39,699 bases of DNA, taken from IMG/VR virus record IMGVR_UViG_3300049914_000114, positions 1 to 39,699 of that record; one strand, written 5' to 3'. This DNA is from a virus. Under the pieces are notes generated by a model. The model was not told the DNA's origin, searched no databases, and saw nothing but the letters and a program-made list of their open reading frames with translations. Each line of letters begins with the position of its first letter. The first letter of the stretch is position 1. Positions 5,543 to 12,765 of the stretch are shown here, in pieces. The position numbers and the translations under genes are program-made.

Positions 5543-5602
5543 CCGCCCCAGAGTGAGGGGATAATATGGTTTTGGGGAGGGGCGGGTTAGGGAGCCCGCC
5601 CC
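5543..5602 (+). promoter_or_regulatory. GC-rich alternative hairpins in a leader
   Basis: In an AT-rich context, GGGGCGGG (5579-5586) pairs with CCCGCCCC (5595-5602) around an 8-nt loop. CCGCCCC at 5543-5549 can pair instead with GGGGCGG at 5579-5585. The two pairings exclude each other. The 3' hairpin ends right before GAGGAGG, the ribosome binding site of the 5622 gene, so switching could expose or hide it. A CCCC-AGAGTGA-GGGG hairpin also forms at 5546-5560. Confidence 0.45.
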
Positions 5603-5621
5603 GAGGAGGTATGAGACAATT

Positions 5622-5807
5622 ATGGAAACTAAAAGTCGCTTGTCAATAGCCCTTATTTTAACCTCATTTTTAGGTATGGGGGCTTTGATATACGGATGTT
5701 TTCTAATCCACAAAATAACCGGATTCTTTTCATTGGCTGCCGTTTTATTTTTAATCTCATGGGCAGTAAATGAAACTCTCAAAGAAGAGAAATTAAAGCA
5801 CAAATAA
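5622..5807 (+). CDS. Small two-TM membrane protein
   Basis: A 61-residue protein with two transmembrane helices (about residues 7-26 and 33-50) linked by a short IHKITG loop; both ends would be on the same side. GAGGAGG lies 12 nt upstream of ATG 5622. A nearer ATG at 5611 leads only to a 12-residue frame. It could be a holin-like or exclusion protein by topology alone, but it lies far from the lysis region and the role is unknown. Confidence 0.55.
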   Translation: METKSRLSIALILTSFLGMGALIYGCFLIHKITGFFSLAAVLFLISWAVNETLKEEKLKHK

Positions 5808-5809
5808 CC

Positions 5810-5935
5810 ATGCCCATCTGTCCATATTGCCTATGCTATTATTTCTTTCTTCAAAAGCATTTCTGTGTCAATGAGGACTGGCGGAATGAGGCGGATGAAG
5901 ATGGGGAAAGGGAAGAAGAGGAGAAGGGGGAATGA
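5810..5935 (+). CDS. Tiny Cys-rich acidic protein
   Basis: A 41-residue frame between a TAA two bases earlier and an ATGA overlap with the RNase H gene. The N-terminus has CPYCLCYYF and then HFC, a candidate zinc knuckle (residues 4-19). The C-terminal half is almost entirely acidic, with one Lys. No clear ribosome binding site, so it probably relies on coupling from the upstream gene. Confidence 0.45.
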   Translation: MPICPYCLCYYFFLQKHFCVNEDWRNEADEDGEREEEEKGE

Positions 5936-6273
5936 AAATATATTGCGACGGAAGTGGGTGGAATGGGCATGTCAGTAAATTTGGCATACTCATTTTAGAC
6001 AATAATAAACAAATAACTATAACTCTTGAACAAATATTATCAGGCAATGTTATGGAATATAGTGCAATCATTCTTTCTGCCATTATTGCCGAAAATGAAA
6101 GCCATATATTTTCTGATAGCCAACTTGCGGTTAATCAAATCGAAGGGAAATGGAAAACGAAAGATCAAAATTTGATTCCTCTAAAAGAAGCTGCCAGTGC
6201 ATTGATCCGAGGGAAAAAAATCAAATTAGATTGGATTCCACGAGAACAAAATAAGGCTGATAAAATCGTTTAG
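5932..6273 (+). CDS. RNase HI-like nuclease
   Basis: A 113-residue RNase H fold that would cleave RNA in RNA-DNA hybrids. Catalytic acids are in place: D6 in YCDGSG, E42 in NVMEYSAI, D62 in FSDSQLAV and D110 in REQNKADK. It is somewhat short at the C-terminus, stopping three residues after the last catalytic Asp where RNase HI enzymes normally continue. The handle region is missing, as in many small RNases HI. It may remove primers or R-loops during phage replication. Start ATG 5932 follows GAGAAGGGGGA. Confidence 0.8.
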   Translation: MKIYCDGSGWNGHVSKFGILILDNNKQITITLEQILSGNVMEYSAIILSAIIAENESHIFSDSQLAVNQIEGKWKTKDQNLIPLKEAASALIRGKKIKLDWIPREQNKADKIV

Positions 6274-6302
6274 AAAATAGAAGAAAAGGAGGAAGATGGT
6301 TG

Positions 6303-6920
6303 ATGCCAAGTGGAGTTTATGAAAGAACTATAGACGAAAAAGATCGTCTAAGAAATATGCTCAAACAAATTGCTTATAAAACTCCTAAGGGTAGACGATT
6401 TTCTCCCAATACTGAATTTAAAAAAGATTCAATCCCCTGGAATAAAGGAAAAGAATGGCCTGAAATGAAAGGACAAAATCACCCAAGTAGAAATCCAATT
6501 CATCAAATTACATTTCAAAGAACATGGAAACAACGAAAGGGAATTCTTAAAGGAGAAAATCATCCCCAATGGAAAGGTGGTAAAACTCCTCTGATAATGA
6601 AAATCAGAAATTCAAATCAATATGTCGAATGGAGGGAGAGGATTTTCAAACGAGACAATTATATGTGTTTGATTTGCAAAGATTCGACTGGGGGAAATCT
6701 TAATGCACATCATAGGATTAGACTTTCTACGGTTATTCATAAACATCGAATTATGACCTTTGAGCAGGCTTTATCCTGTAGTGATATTTGGAATTTATCT
6801 AATGGAATTACTATTTGTGAACATTGTCATTCAATAGCAAATGAGGCAAGTAAAATTATTGAAATATTGGACGGATATCATTATGAAAGAAAGGAGAGTA
6901 AAGATGGAAAATGCACTTGA
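6303..6920 (+). CDS. HNH homing-type endonuclease
   Basis: A 205-residue protein. The C-terminal half is an HNH nuclease: CLIC near residue 120, LNAHHRI near residue 132, WNLSNGI near residue 162 and CEHCHS near residue 172, the four Cys probably holding a structural zinc. The N-terminal half has two Gly/Lys/Asn/Trp repeats (PWNKGKEWPEMKG-QNHPS and GENHPQWKGGK) like the NUMOD DNA-binding modules of phage homing endonucleases. Start ATG 6303 after AAAAGGAGG; a TTG lies one codon earlier. Probably a free-standing selfish endonuclease. Confidence 0.85.
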   Translation: MPSGVYERTIDEKDRLRNMLKQIAYKTPKGRRFSPNTEFKKDSIPWNKGKEWPEMKGQNHPSRNPIHQITFQRTWKQRKGILKGENHPQWKGGKTPLIMKIRNSNQYVEWRERIFKRDNYMCLICKDSTGGNLNAHHRIRLSTVIHKHRIMTFEQALSCSDIWNLSNGITICEHCHSIANEASKIIEILDGYHYERKESKDGKCT

Positions 6921-7821
6921 AATTTATGGGAAGAAACCATTGACGGCAGCACAAATTAAAGCACAGGTACAATTAATTCAAGAGGTCATGGAGGCCGTAA
7001 TGATTGAGGGGAAGCATTACGGTAAAATTCCCGGCACTCCTAAACCCACTCTTTATAAACCGGGCGCGGAGAAACTTCTTTCTACGTTTCATATCGGGGC
7101 CGATCCCTCAGAATTCATCACAGACCTTTCGACTGAGGATGAGATTCGTTACCGGATCGCCGTCAAAGGATTTTCCCAAGCCATGGGAAATCTCCTCGGT
7201 GTAGGAATCGGTGAATGTTCCTCGAATGAAGACAAATATAAATGGAGGAAACCTGTCTGTGATCCTGAATTTGATGAAACCCCGGCGGATAGGAAACGGA
7301 TTGTTTGGAAACACGGAGAGAAAGCACCCTACCAAGCAAAGCAGGTTCGTATGAATCCTTCCGATATTGCCAATACGATCTTAAAAATGGCGAAGAAGAG
7401 GGCCCTCGTTGACATGACGCTCACTATTACGGCGGCCTCAGACATCTTCGATCAGGACCTTGAGGATCTACCGGAAGGAATGGAAGTAGGGATTAATGGG
7501 AAACCTCCGATCAAAGAACCCCAAAAGAAGAAGCCCGAAGGTGAAAAAAGCGAATCCTCCACACTTCCAACCGTCACCGTTGCTGTCGAAAAGGTCACTT
7601 CTACATCGGGAAAGAAAAGGGATGGTTCGGACTGGACACTCTACATAATCCATGCTGGCAATCAGAAATATTCGACTTTCAGCAAGACCCAAGCTGAGAC
7701 TGCCAAGAAATCCATCGATGAAAAAGTCAATTGCCTTATCACCTATGAAGAGACTGAAAAAGGTCTCAATCTGAAAGAGATCGCACTTGAGGCGGTGAGA
7801 GAGCCCGGGGAAGAGGGATAA
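6904..7821 (+). CDS. Phage recombination / ssDNA-binding protein candidate
   Basis: A 305-residue protein starting at ATG 6904 after AAAGGAGAGTAAAG. It carries EGKHYGKIPGTPKPTLYKPGAEKL (residues about 37-60), a signature of a conserved phage family next to recombination genes. The middle repeats M-N-P-S-D-I-A-N-T-I-L-K-M-A-K-K-RALVD. A Lys/Pro/Glu linker near residues 205-220 leads to a C-terminal beta-rich domain resembling an OB fold. A role in DNA annealing or single-strand binding is inferred, supported by the exonuclease gene that follows in TAATG overlap. Confidence 0.6.
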   Translation: MENALEIYGKKPLTAAQIKAQVQLIQEVMEAVMIEGKHYGKIPGTPKPTLYKPGAEKLLSTFHIGADPSEFITDLSTEDEIRYRIAVKGFSQAMGNLLGVGIGECSSNEDKYKWRKPVCDPEFDETPADRKRIVWKHGEKAPYQAKQVRMNPSDIANTILKMAKKRALVDMTLTITAASDIFDQDLEDLPEGMEVGINGKPPIKEPQKKKPEGEKSESSTLPTVTVAVEKVTSTSGKKRDGSDWTLYIIHAGNQKYSTFSKTQAETAKKSIDEKVNCLITYEETEKGLNLKEIALEAVREPGEEG

Positions 7822-8387
7822 TGCCGGAATTCACCTTTCAAGAAGAGGGGCACATCTATAGATTGGACGGACACCGGATAATTTCCACAACTCAGGCTCT
7901 TGATATTCTGGATGATCGTCAGAAAGACCCATACTATTTAGAAAGAGGGAGGCTTGTGCATCTTGCAACCGAATATCTTGACCGAGATGAGTTAGATGGA
8001 AACTCTCTCGATCCTCAAATTTCTGGGTATGTCGCCGCTTATGTGGGGTTTAAGTTGGATACCGGATTCATACCGACCCATATTGAGCACAAACTTTTCC
8101 ATCCGAAATTCATGTATGCCGGAAGATTGGACCGCATTGGTCCGCTTAACAATTGCTTTGTGATAATCGATCTAAAATCAGGAGCCAAAGCCCCCAAAGT
8201 TGATCCTCTTCAGGGGGCCTCATATTTTGAATTGGCAATCGCCAATAAAATCCCCGTGAAGAAAATCTTTGATCTATACCTTGATGCAGATGGCACTTAC
8301 AAACTCGAACCGATTAACAACCCAAAGTTATTATTGCCAATCTTTCTAAATTGTCTACAAATTACGAGGTGGAAGGAGACCCCATGA
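7821..8387 (+). CDS. PD-(D/E)XK exonuclease (RecB/Cas4-like)
   Basis: A 188-residue nuclease of the PD-(D/E)XK fold, RecB/YqaJ-type, likely degrading DNA ends for recombination together with the preceding gene. Motifs: GRLVHLATE with H47, YAGRLDRIG with D104, IIDLKSG with D117 and K119, and Q131 in the trailing motif. Length and order are normal for phage exonucleases. It starts in TAATG overlap with the KPGAEK gene, a typical exonuclease/annealase pairing. Confidence 0.85.
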   Translation: MPEFTFQEEGHIYRLDGHRIISTTQALDILDDRQKDPYYLERGRLVHLATEYLDRDELDGNSLDPQISGYVAAYVGFKLDTGFIPTHIEHKLFHPKFMYAGRLDRIGPLNNCFVIIDLKSGAKAPKVDPLQGASYFELAIANKIPVKKIFDLYLDADGTYKLEPINNPKLLLPIFLNCLQITRWKETP

Positions 8388-8575
8388 AAACAAAATTGAC
8401 CATGAATAAAATCGAAATAATGGAGTTGTTAAAAGTAATAGTACCCGCTCAATTTTTCCCCAAAGGGGCCTGTGTTACGGATTTTGAGGTAAAAGGATAT
8501 CCGATAAAGGAATACGAAATCACCATTGAGACTGAAACACCGGTAAGTGAATCAGAGGAGGGAAACCAACCATGA
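8384..8575 (+). CDS. Small uncharacterised protein in the recombination module
   Basis: A 63-residue protein starting at ATG 8384 after GGAAGGAGACCCC, overlapping the exonuclease stop. It has a helical N-terminus and a beta-rich, acidic C-terminus (TIETETPVSESEEG). Nothing recognisable. It is joined by ATGA overlap to the HNH gene, so that gene was inserted exactly at its end or has adapted to the spacing. Confidence 0.5.
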   Translation: MKTKLTMNKIEIMELLKVIVPAQFFPKGACVTDFEVKGYPIKEYEITIETETPVSESEEGNQP

Positions 8576-9216
8576 ACGAAATAGACTGTTCTATCTGTGG
8601 GAATAAATTCTATATCAGGCCGAATGAGGTAGGCAAAAGAAAAACCTGTAGTATCCGGTGTCGACTCGCCTTGAATGATAAAAGGAAGAAACAAGTTTGT
8701 GATAATTGCGGAAAGATATTTGAAAGACGCCCGTCTGAAAGGAAACAAGATCGTAAATTTTGTAATAGTATCTGTGCTGGTCAGTTTTACAAAAGAGAGC
8801 GTCATTACCATTGGAATGGGGGCCAAAGAATCAAATCGGATGGTAGACTATTAATAAATCTCCCAAGTCATCCGAGAGCAGATCCAAATGGTTATATCCC
8901 AAATGCTGTTTTAGTTGCAGAAAAAGCGTTGGGAAAACCCTTACCATTTGGAGCTGTTGTCCACCATGTCAAGGATATAGAAGACGATCAATCAACGGTG
9001 ATTTGTCAAAATAATGGGTATCATATTTTTCTTCATGCGAGAAAAAGAATTGTGGATGCTGGTGGAAGTCCAAACACTCAAAAAATTTGTGGCAAATGTC
9101 ACCAGCTTAAAAACAAAGACGATTTTAAACATACCGATAAATATGGAGGACATTACAACACCTGTAAGGAATGTGAACGTAAATCATATCGAGAGAGGAG
9201 ACTCTATGCAAACTGA
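8572..9216 (+). CDS. Zinc-finger HNH endonuclease (second copy type)
   Basis: A 214-residue protein. The N-terminus has two treble-clef or zinc-knuckle units (CSICGNKF with CSIRC, CDNCGKIF with CNSIC). The nuclease core is AVVHHVKDIEDDQ, then CQNNGYHIFLHARKR, the H-H...N...H arrangement. The C-terminus carries a further ribbon, CGKCHQLKNKDDF with CKEC. It is unrelated in sequence to the HNH protein at 6303. It overlaps the coiled-coil gene after it by 11 bases. Most likely a free-standing homing endonuclease. Confidence 0.8.
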   Translation: MNEIDCSICGNKFYIRPNEVGKRKTCSIRCRLALNDKRKKQVCDNCGKIFERRPSERKQDRKFCNSICAGQFYKRERHYHWNGGQRIKSDGRLLINLPSHPRADPNGYIPNAVLVAEKALGKPLPFGAVVHHVKDIEDDQSTVICQNNGYHIFLHARKRIVDAGGSPNTQKICGKCHQLKNKDDFKHTDKYGGHYNTCKECERKSYRERRLYAN

Positions 9217-9949
9217 CATTGAAGTAGTAAAAGCCGAAGTGATGCCAATCCCCGATCAGGCAAAGATGATCGTGGTCAAGGATCAAGAATCTTTGAAAAA
9301 GGCGAATGATTTTTTCATTATCATCCGTGCCTTGAAAAAGAAAATTGAAAGTGTATTTGGGCCAATGCTAAAGGCTGCACAAGTGGCCAAACAGAAAGCG
9401 GAGGAATCCCGAAAGACTATCGCTTTAGAATGGGAAAAGATCGAGGCCCCTCTAAATGAGGCAGAAACCTATATCGGTGATCAGATCGTCCTCTATAAAA
9501 AGGAACAGGACAAAAAGCGATTAGAAGAAGAAGAGATTGCAAGACAAGAAGCAATCAAGATCGAGATGGAACGCCGGAAGAAGGAAGAGGAGGAAAGGAT
9601 CGCCCAAGCTGCAGAACTTGAAAAAGCAGGAGCAACCGAAGAGGCCGAAGCCCTCGTTGCCGAGACCATCGAAGAAGCCGAAAAGCCGGTAGAGATTTAT
9701 ATCCCGCCGACGGAGACACAGAAGATCAAGTTGGAGGGAGCCACCATAAAAGAATATTGGCATGCCGAAGTGGTTGACCTTCGGGCTTTATGTCGAGCCG
9801 TGGCCGATGGGCGCCCTTTGGCTTATATCGAACCGAATATGACCGCCCTGAATGCTCAGGCTCGGTCCCTTAAAGGAGAACTCCATATCCCTGGAGTCAA
9901 GGCCGTCTCCACATCGTCGATGGGGGCCACGGGAAGGAAGGCAGCATAA
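9206..9949 (+). CDS. Coiled-coil protein of the recombination module
   Basis: A 247-residue protein starting at ATG 9206 after AGAGGAGACTCT. Residues about 25-155 are a highly charged coiled coil (repeated E-E-x-R-x-K/E-A). A short linker and a beta-rich end follow, containing ALCRAVADGRPLAYIEPNMTALN and LHIPGVKAV. This C-terminal pattern (N-x-x-x-L-N-x-x-A, then I-P-G-V) is shared by phage proteins found beside recombinases and exonucleases; none has a known function. May tether the recombination proteins. Confidence 0.6.
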   Translation: MQTDIEVVKAEVMPIPDQAKMIVVKDQESLKKANDFFIIIRALKKKIESVFGPMLKAAQVAKQKAEESRKTIALEWEKIEAPLNEAETYIGDQIVLYKKEQDKKRLEEEEIARQEAIKIEMERRKKEEEERIAQAAELEKAGATEEAEALVAETIEEAEKPVEIYIPPTETQKIKLEGATIKEYWHAEVVDLRALCRAVADGRPLAYIEPNMTALNAQARSLKGELHIPGVKAVSTSSMGATGRKAA

Positions 9950-9965
9950 TAGATTGATCCCTCTC

Positions 9966-9994
9966 TTGACATCTCAAAATCTCTATAATAATAT
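9966..9994 (+). promoter_or_regulatory. Promoter for the integrase
   Basis: TTGACA at 9966-9971, 17-nt spacer, TAATAT at 9989-9994. A TATAAT at 9984-9989 is a better -10 box by sequence but is 12 nt from the -35. Transcription would start near 10001, just before the ribosome binding site CCGGAGGGG at 10003-10010. This would let the integrase be made independently of the early operon. Confidence 0.55.
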
Positions 9995-10010
9995 CTCCAA
10001 TCCGGAGGGG

Positions 10011-11141
10011 ATGAGCATGCGGGGGGGATATTATCTTCCGAAAGGGAGAAAGACGTATCGGGTTTGGTTTCCGTGGGGAGGCCACAAATTTTTCTTTTCC
10101 AAATATCTTGACGGGACAGCACTTTACCATCCGAAACAATGCGAGCGCCTTCTTTCCCGTATCCAATCTGAGGTCGATGAAGGGATATTTAACCCTGCCG
10201 ATTGGGGAAAGGATAAGCCCTTACTTTTAGAGAAGGCATGGGAAACCTATAACGAGAGGAAGCCCTGCGGGAAGGCTCGGATGGAGGCCAGGGAGAATAT
10301 CTTTAAACGGTTTATCCAGCCCTTTTTTAAGGGCCAGCCAATCAAACTTAGACAGGTGGAGATCGATAATTGGTTCACGGAAATCCAGAAACAGGGATAT
10401 ACCCCATCTTATCTGAGAGTGATTGTGGTCACCTTCAAGGCCTTCCTAAACTCATTCTCCTATGATCTGGGCAGGGTCCCGCCGTTCCCCTCCGTGTCTA
10501 TTCCTTCGAAAATCTTTAAATGGCTATCTGAAGATGAGCAAGCAAAGGTCCATGAGTTTATCCCTGGTCACCACCTACCTATCTTTCACTTTCTCGCCAT
10601 TACGGGATGCCGACCATCTGAGGCTTGCAATCTAAAGAAAGCCGATATCGACTGGCGAAAGGGAGTATTTGCGTTCAGGGACACGAAAACAAGGCAGGAT
10701 AATCCTTTGCCAATTACTCCTGCGATCGAAAAATGTTTGGTGGGGGCATCGAGGGCACCTACGGCTAAGCCTGTCGGTCTGGACACCACGTGGAACGAGG
10801 CTCTAAGAAGTGAACGGCCAGACCAATGGGGTGAGCGACCTGGACCCCCGCTGATTTCTAATATCCATTACATTTTTTGTACCGTCCAGGGCAGAAAATA
10901 CCGCCGACAGACCTTATATGGCATCTGGACCCGGGCCAATCTGAAGGCTCATGAGAAATATGGGATCCCAATGGTTTCCAATTATCGCGGTAACCGGCAC
11001 TCGAAGGCATGTAACAACATGGGTGAGCTCGCCCTAATCTCTCGACTTTTGGGCCATTCATCGATCAAGACAACCGAGAGATATTATGCGAGATATGAGA
11101 CTGAGGCAATATCGAAAGTCATGGGAGGGAAGGGGAAATAA
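10011..11141 (+). CDS. int: Tyrosine integrase
   Basis: A 376-residue site-specific recombinase. Core motifs: Arg201 in TGCRPSEACNL, a Lys in the DTKTRQ hairpin, the LLGHSSIKTTERYY end with the second His and Tyr358/359 as nucleophile candidates. Box II reads YRGNRHS where H-x-L-R-H is usual; the box Arg aligns, but its His appears to be Arg. The N-terminal third has a beta-strand arm domain (GRKTYRVWFPWGG) and a SAM-like core-binding domain with E-I-Q-K-Q-G-Y-T-P-S-Y-L-R. Start ATG 10011 after CCGGAGGGG; ATG 10017 is possible. Confidence 0.85.
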   Translation: MSMRGGYYLPKGRKTYRVWFPWGGHKFFFSKYLDGTALYHPKQCERLLSRIQSEVDEGIFNPADWGKDKPLLLEKAWETYNERKPCGKARMEARENIFKRFIQPFFKGQPIKLRQVEIDNWFTEIQKQGYTPSYLRVIVVTFKAFLNSFSYDLGRVPPFPSVSIPSKIFKWLSEDEQAKVHEFIPGHHLPIFHFLAITGCRPSEACNLKKADIDWRKGVFAFRDTKTRQDNPLPITPAIEKCLVGASRAPTAKPVGLDTTWNEALRSERPDQWGERPGPPLISNIHYIFCTVQGRKYRRQTLYGIWTRANLKAHEKYGIPMVSNYRGNRHSKACNNMGELALISRLLGHSSIKTTERYYARYETEAISKVMGGKGK

Positions 11142-11338
11142 TTAAGACAATTAAAAAAGATATAAGAATCGATACTTTTAGAGGAGGAGTATATTCGGAT
11201 TTCTTTATGAGATGCGTGCATGAACCAACCGGCCTTTTTGTAGAAGGTCAAGGCAAATCATTAAGAAAGTTGCGCCAACAGTTGATCATTAAATTAGAGA
11301 TAAAAATAAAGGCGCTTGGGAAGGTGAGGGGGAAATGA
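11141..11338 (+). CDS. Release-factor-like small protein, ATT start (copy 1)
   Basis: A 65-residue frame opening at ATT 11141, which overlaps the integrase stop as TAATT, the exact position where TAATG would be expected. No ATG, GTG or TTG is available until ATG 11207. It aligns with the protein at 23224-23424 over the whole length: KKDIRI/LKDLRI near the start, MRCVHEPTGLFVEG/MRILHIPTGLIVEG in the core and Leu/Lys-rich ends. Similarity upstream of the internal ATG shows that region is translated, or was. H-x-PTG-x-x-V-E-G recalls a peptidyl-tRNA-hydrolysis release factor loop without its GGQ. Confidence 0.6.
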   Translation: MKTIKKDIRIDTFRGGVYSDFFMRCVHEPTGLFVEGQGKSLRKLRQQLIIKLEIKIKALGKVRGK

Positions 11339-11346
11339 AAGTGCAT

Positions 11347-11416
11347 GGCCAATAGGCAATCTTCTATTTATATGATGGTGGTAATAACATCATATTTTAG
11401 AAAAGACCTATTGGCC
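11347..11416 (+). ncRNA. 70-nt imperfect hairpin between genes
   Basis: GGCCAATAGG (11347-11356) pairs with CCTATTGGCC (11407-11416), TTCTA (11362-11366) with TAGAA (11398-11402), and ATATGATG (11370-11377) with CATCATAT (11388-11395), around a 10-nt loop. These 23 pairs with two internal loops make the longest isolated hairpin in the window. No T-run follows, so it is not an intrinsic terminator. It could be a small RNA, a processing site or the remnant of an attachment or mobile site near the integrase. Confidence 0.55.
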
Positions 11417-11448
11417 GTGACTTTAAATTATAGGAAGGTGATGAGGAG

Positions 11449-12093
11449 ATGAGAAAAAGAAAAGGCAGAACGAAACCTAACTATCTCGCTCATCAATTAG
11501 GGATAGAATATGTCAAAAAAAGATTGGAAATTGAACCAAATTTGAAGTTGTCTTATGAAAGAAAAGTTCAAGGATTAATCCCTGACTTAGTATTTAAGAA
11601 AGGAAATGGAAAATATCTCATTGTGGAAGTAGGTTCAACAAGTGCCGAGAAGATTTTGAAATATTTAAGGACGAAAGATGTTCAAGAAATTAGATGGTAT
11701 ACTAAAGATGGTAAAAGGGTTGGGGCATGGTCAAAAGAAAGAGATAGATACCATAAGCCAATAAATGCTCCGGCATCGATATCAGAAATATTATCTAAAT
11801 ACAGAGGAGAATTGAAATATTATCGTGATCTATCCATTGAGGCAAGAAGAAGAAGCAGTTTTTTATGGAATAATCATTTCAGAATGACATCAAATATTTA
11901 TAAAATAATGTATACGTGCCCGAGATGTCTAAAGAATATCAGGCTTATACATGGAATTGCAATACAAGATAATGGCAGATGGATTTTAGTCTGTAAAAAC
12001 TGTGTACCGTGCGACAAATGGCTACCCAATAATTTCGGTAGGTTAGATACAGTACAAATAAAAGATGGAAATTCATTGTCTACAAGTGCTTGA
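11449..12093 (+). CDS. PD-(D/E)XK-like protein with C-terminal zinc ribbon
   Basis: A 214-residue protein. Residues about 38-62 contain GLIPDLVFKKGNGKYLIVEVG, which fits a PD-x(n)-E-x nuclease core, although the usual Lys after the Glu is missing. Residues about 155-190 carry CPRC and CKNC, a zinc ribbon. The combination suggests a restriction-type or repair nuclease acting on DNA, possibly inactive. Start ATG 11449 follows AGGTGATGAGGAG. It stands between the hairpin at 11347 and a structured leader at 12239. Not recognised at family level. Confidence 0.5.
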   Translation: MRKRKGRTKPNYLAHQLGIEYVKKRLEIEPNLKLSYERKVQGLIPDLVFKKGNGKYLIVEVGSTSAEKILKYLRTKDVQEIRWYTKDGKRVGAWSKERDRYHKPINAPASISEILSKYRGELKYYRDLSIEARRRSSFLWNNHFRMTSNIYKIMYTCPRCLKNIRLIHGIAIQDNGRWILVCKNCVPCDKWLPNNFGRLDTVQIKDGNSLSTSA

Positions 12094-12238
12094 AATAAGA
12101 CAAGATAATGAATTGTTATATCTCTACCGTGCGAAGTGATATATTTCATGAAAAAGAGTAATGAATTCAAAGATAAGATTCAATTATCTGCCTTTTTATG
12201 TAGTCTAAAACGGTGCGCGGATGGTGCGCAGAGAATGA

Positions 12239-12339
12239 GTTGGCGGTCAATGGTGGCGAAAGCCGAGAGAAGATGTGGGACGATGTGTCCAATGCCTTAC
12301 GAGCAGGACTAATTAGGAGTCTGCCCATTGGCCGCCAAC
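12239..12339 (+). ncRNA. Candidate structured RNA: 15-bp helix closing three hairpins
   Basis: 12239-12253 pairs with 12325-12339, 15 bp with one G-U. Inside are GGC-GAAA-GCC (12255-12264, a GNRA tetraloop), GGAC-GATGT-GTCC (12278-12290) and a bulged stem, GCA+GACT with AGTC+TGC (12303-12324). The third stem directly abuts the outer helix. The element ends at the AAGGAGG ribosome binding site of the 12352 gene. A GGTGCGC direct repeat at 12212-12229 precedes it. Of the gap 12094-12351, the first 85 bases hold nothing else convincing. Confidence 0.6.
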
Positions 12340-12351
12340 AAGGAGGTAGAT

Positions 12352-12732
12352 ATGTACACAAACAGAATTGATACTTGTGGAAAGCCGATTGGAGAAATGG
12401 ACTCAGGGAGTAATCCTGCGTCTGTCTTAGAGGAGTTTGAGGAATTGTGGGAAAAAAATTCAAAGGAGGATGACGAGGGTAAGGGATATGCTAAGTGGGG
12501 TTATCTCCAGGGCCGTCGGGAGGGGCAGGAGGAGAGTGAGAAATTACAGTCTGAATTAAAAGATCAATGTGTCATCACCTGTAGGGTCGAGAGTGATCGA
12601 GCAAAACTTCAGGAGAGAGTGAAGAAGTTGGAAGATGAATTAAGAGTATCCTCACCATATGTTCAAGAAATTTTAAAGAGCCTACAACAGGCCGAGGATA
12701 AAGTGAAGGAGAATAAAAAAGGGGGAACTTAA
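12352..12732 (+). CDS. Uncharacterised coiled-coil protein
   Basis: A 126-residue acidic protein starting at ATG 12352 after AAGGAGGTAGAT; a TTG 24 bases earlier lies inside the structured leader. Residues 1-30 are polar; about 60-120 form a coiled coil with Leu/Glu/Lys heptads. There is a Tyr/Trp-containing KGYAKWGYLQG in the middle. It is the last gene of the + strand arm, and its TAA lies in the loop of the late operon's terminator. Function unknown. Confidence 0.55.
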   Translation: MYTNRIDTCGKPIGEMDSGSNPASVLEEFEELWEKNSKEDDEGKGYAKWGYLQGRREGQEESEKLQSELKDQCVITCRVESDRAKLQERVKKLEDELRVSSPYVQEILKSLQQAEDKVKENKKGGT

Positions 12733-12739
12733 TCCCCCT
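12715..12739 (-). terminator. Intrinsic terminator of the late operon
   Basis: On the minus strand, AGGGGGA-TTAAGT-TCCCCCT is followed by TTTTTT (12720-12715 region). A 7-bp stem with five consecutive G-C pairs, a 6-nt loop and a full T-run make a strong rho-independent terminator. It lies 27 bp beyond the stop of the last minus gene and between the convergent arms. On the + strand no T-run follows, so it acts in one direction. Confidence 0.85.
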
Positions 12740-12765
12740 CACTGTTGAAGATATGGTCTAAATTG

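Noticed and set aside
11347-11416. Integron attC site or IS200/IS605 end
   Set aside because: The arms lack the GTTRRRY core expected for attC, and no transposase of the TnpA or TnpB type is in the window.
12170-12350. Retron or group II intron RNA
   Set aside because: No reverse transcriptase gene is present anywhere in the window, and the element is much smaller than a group II intron.
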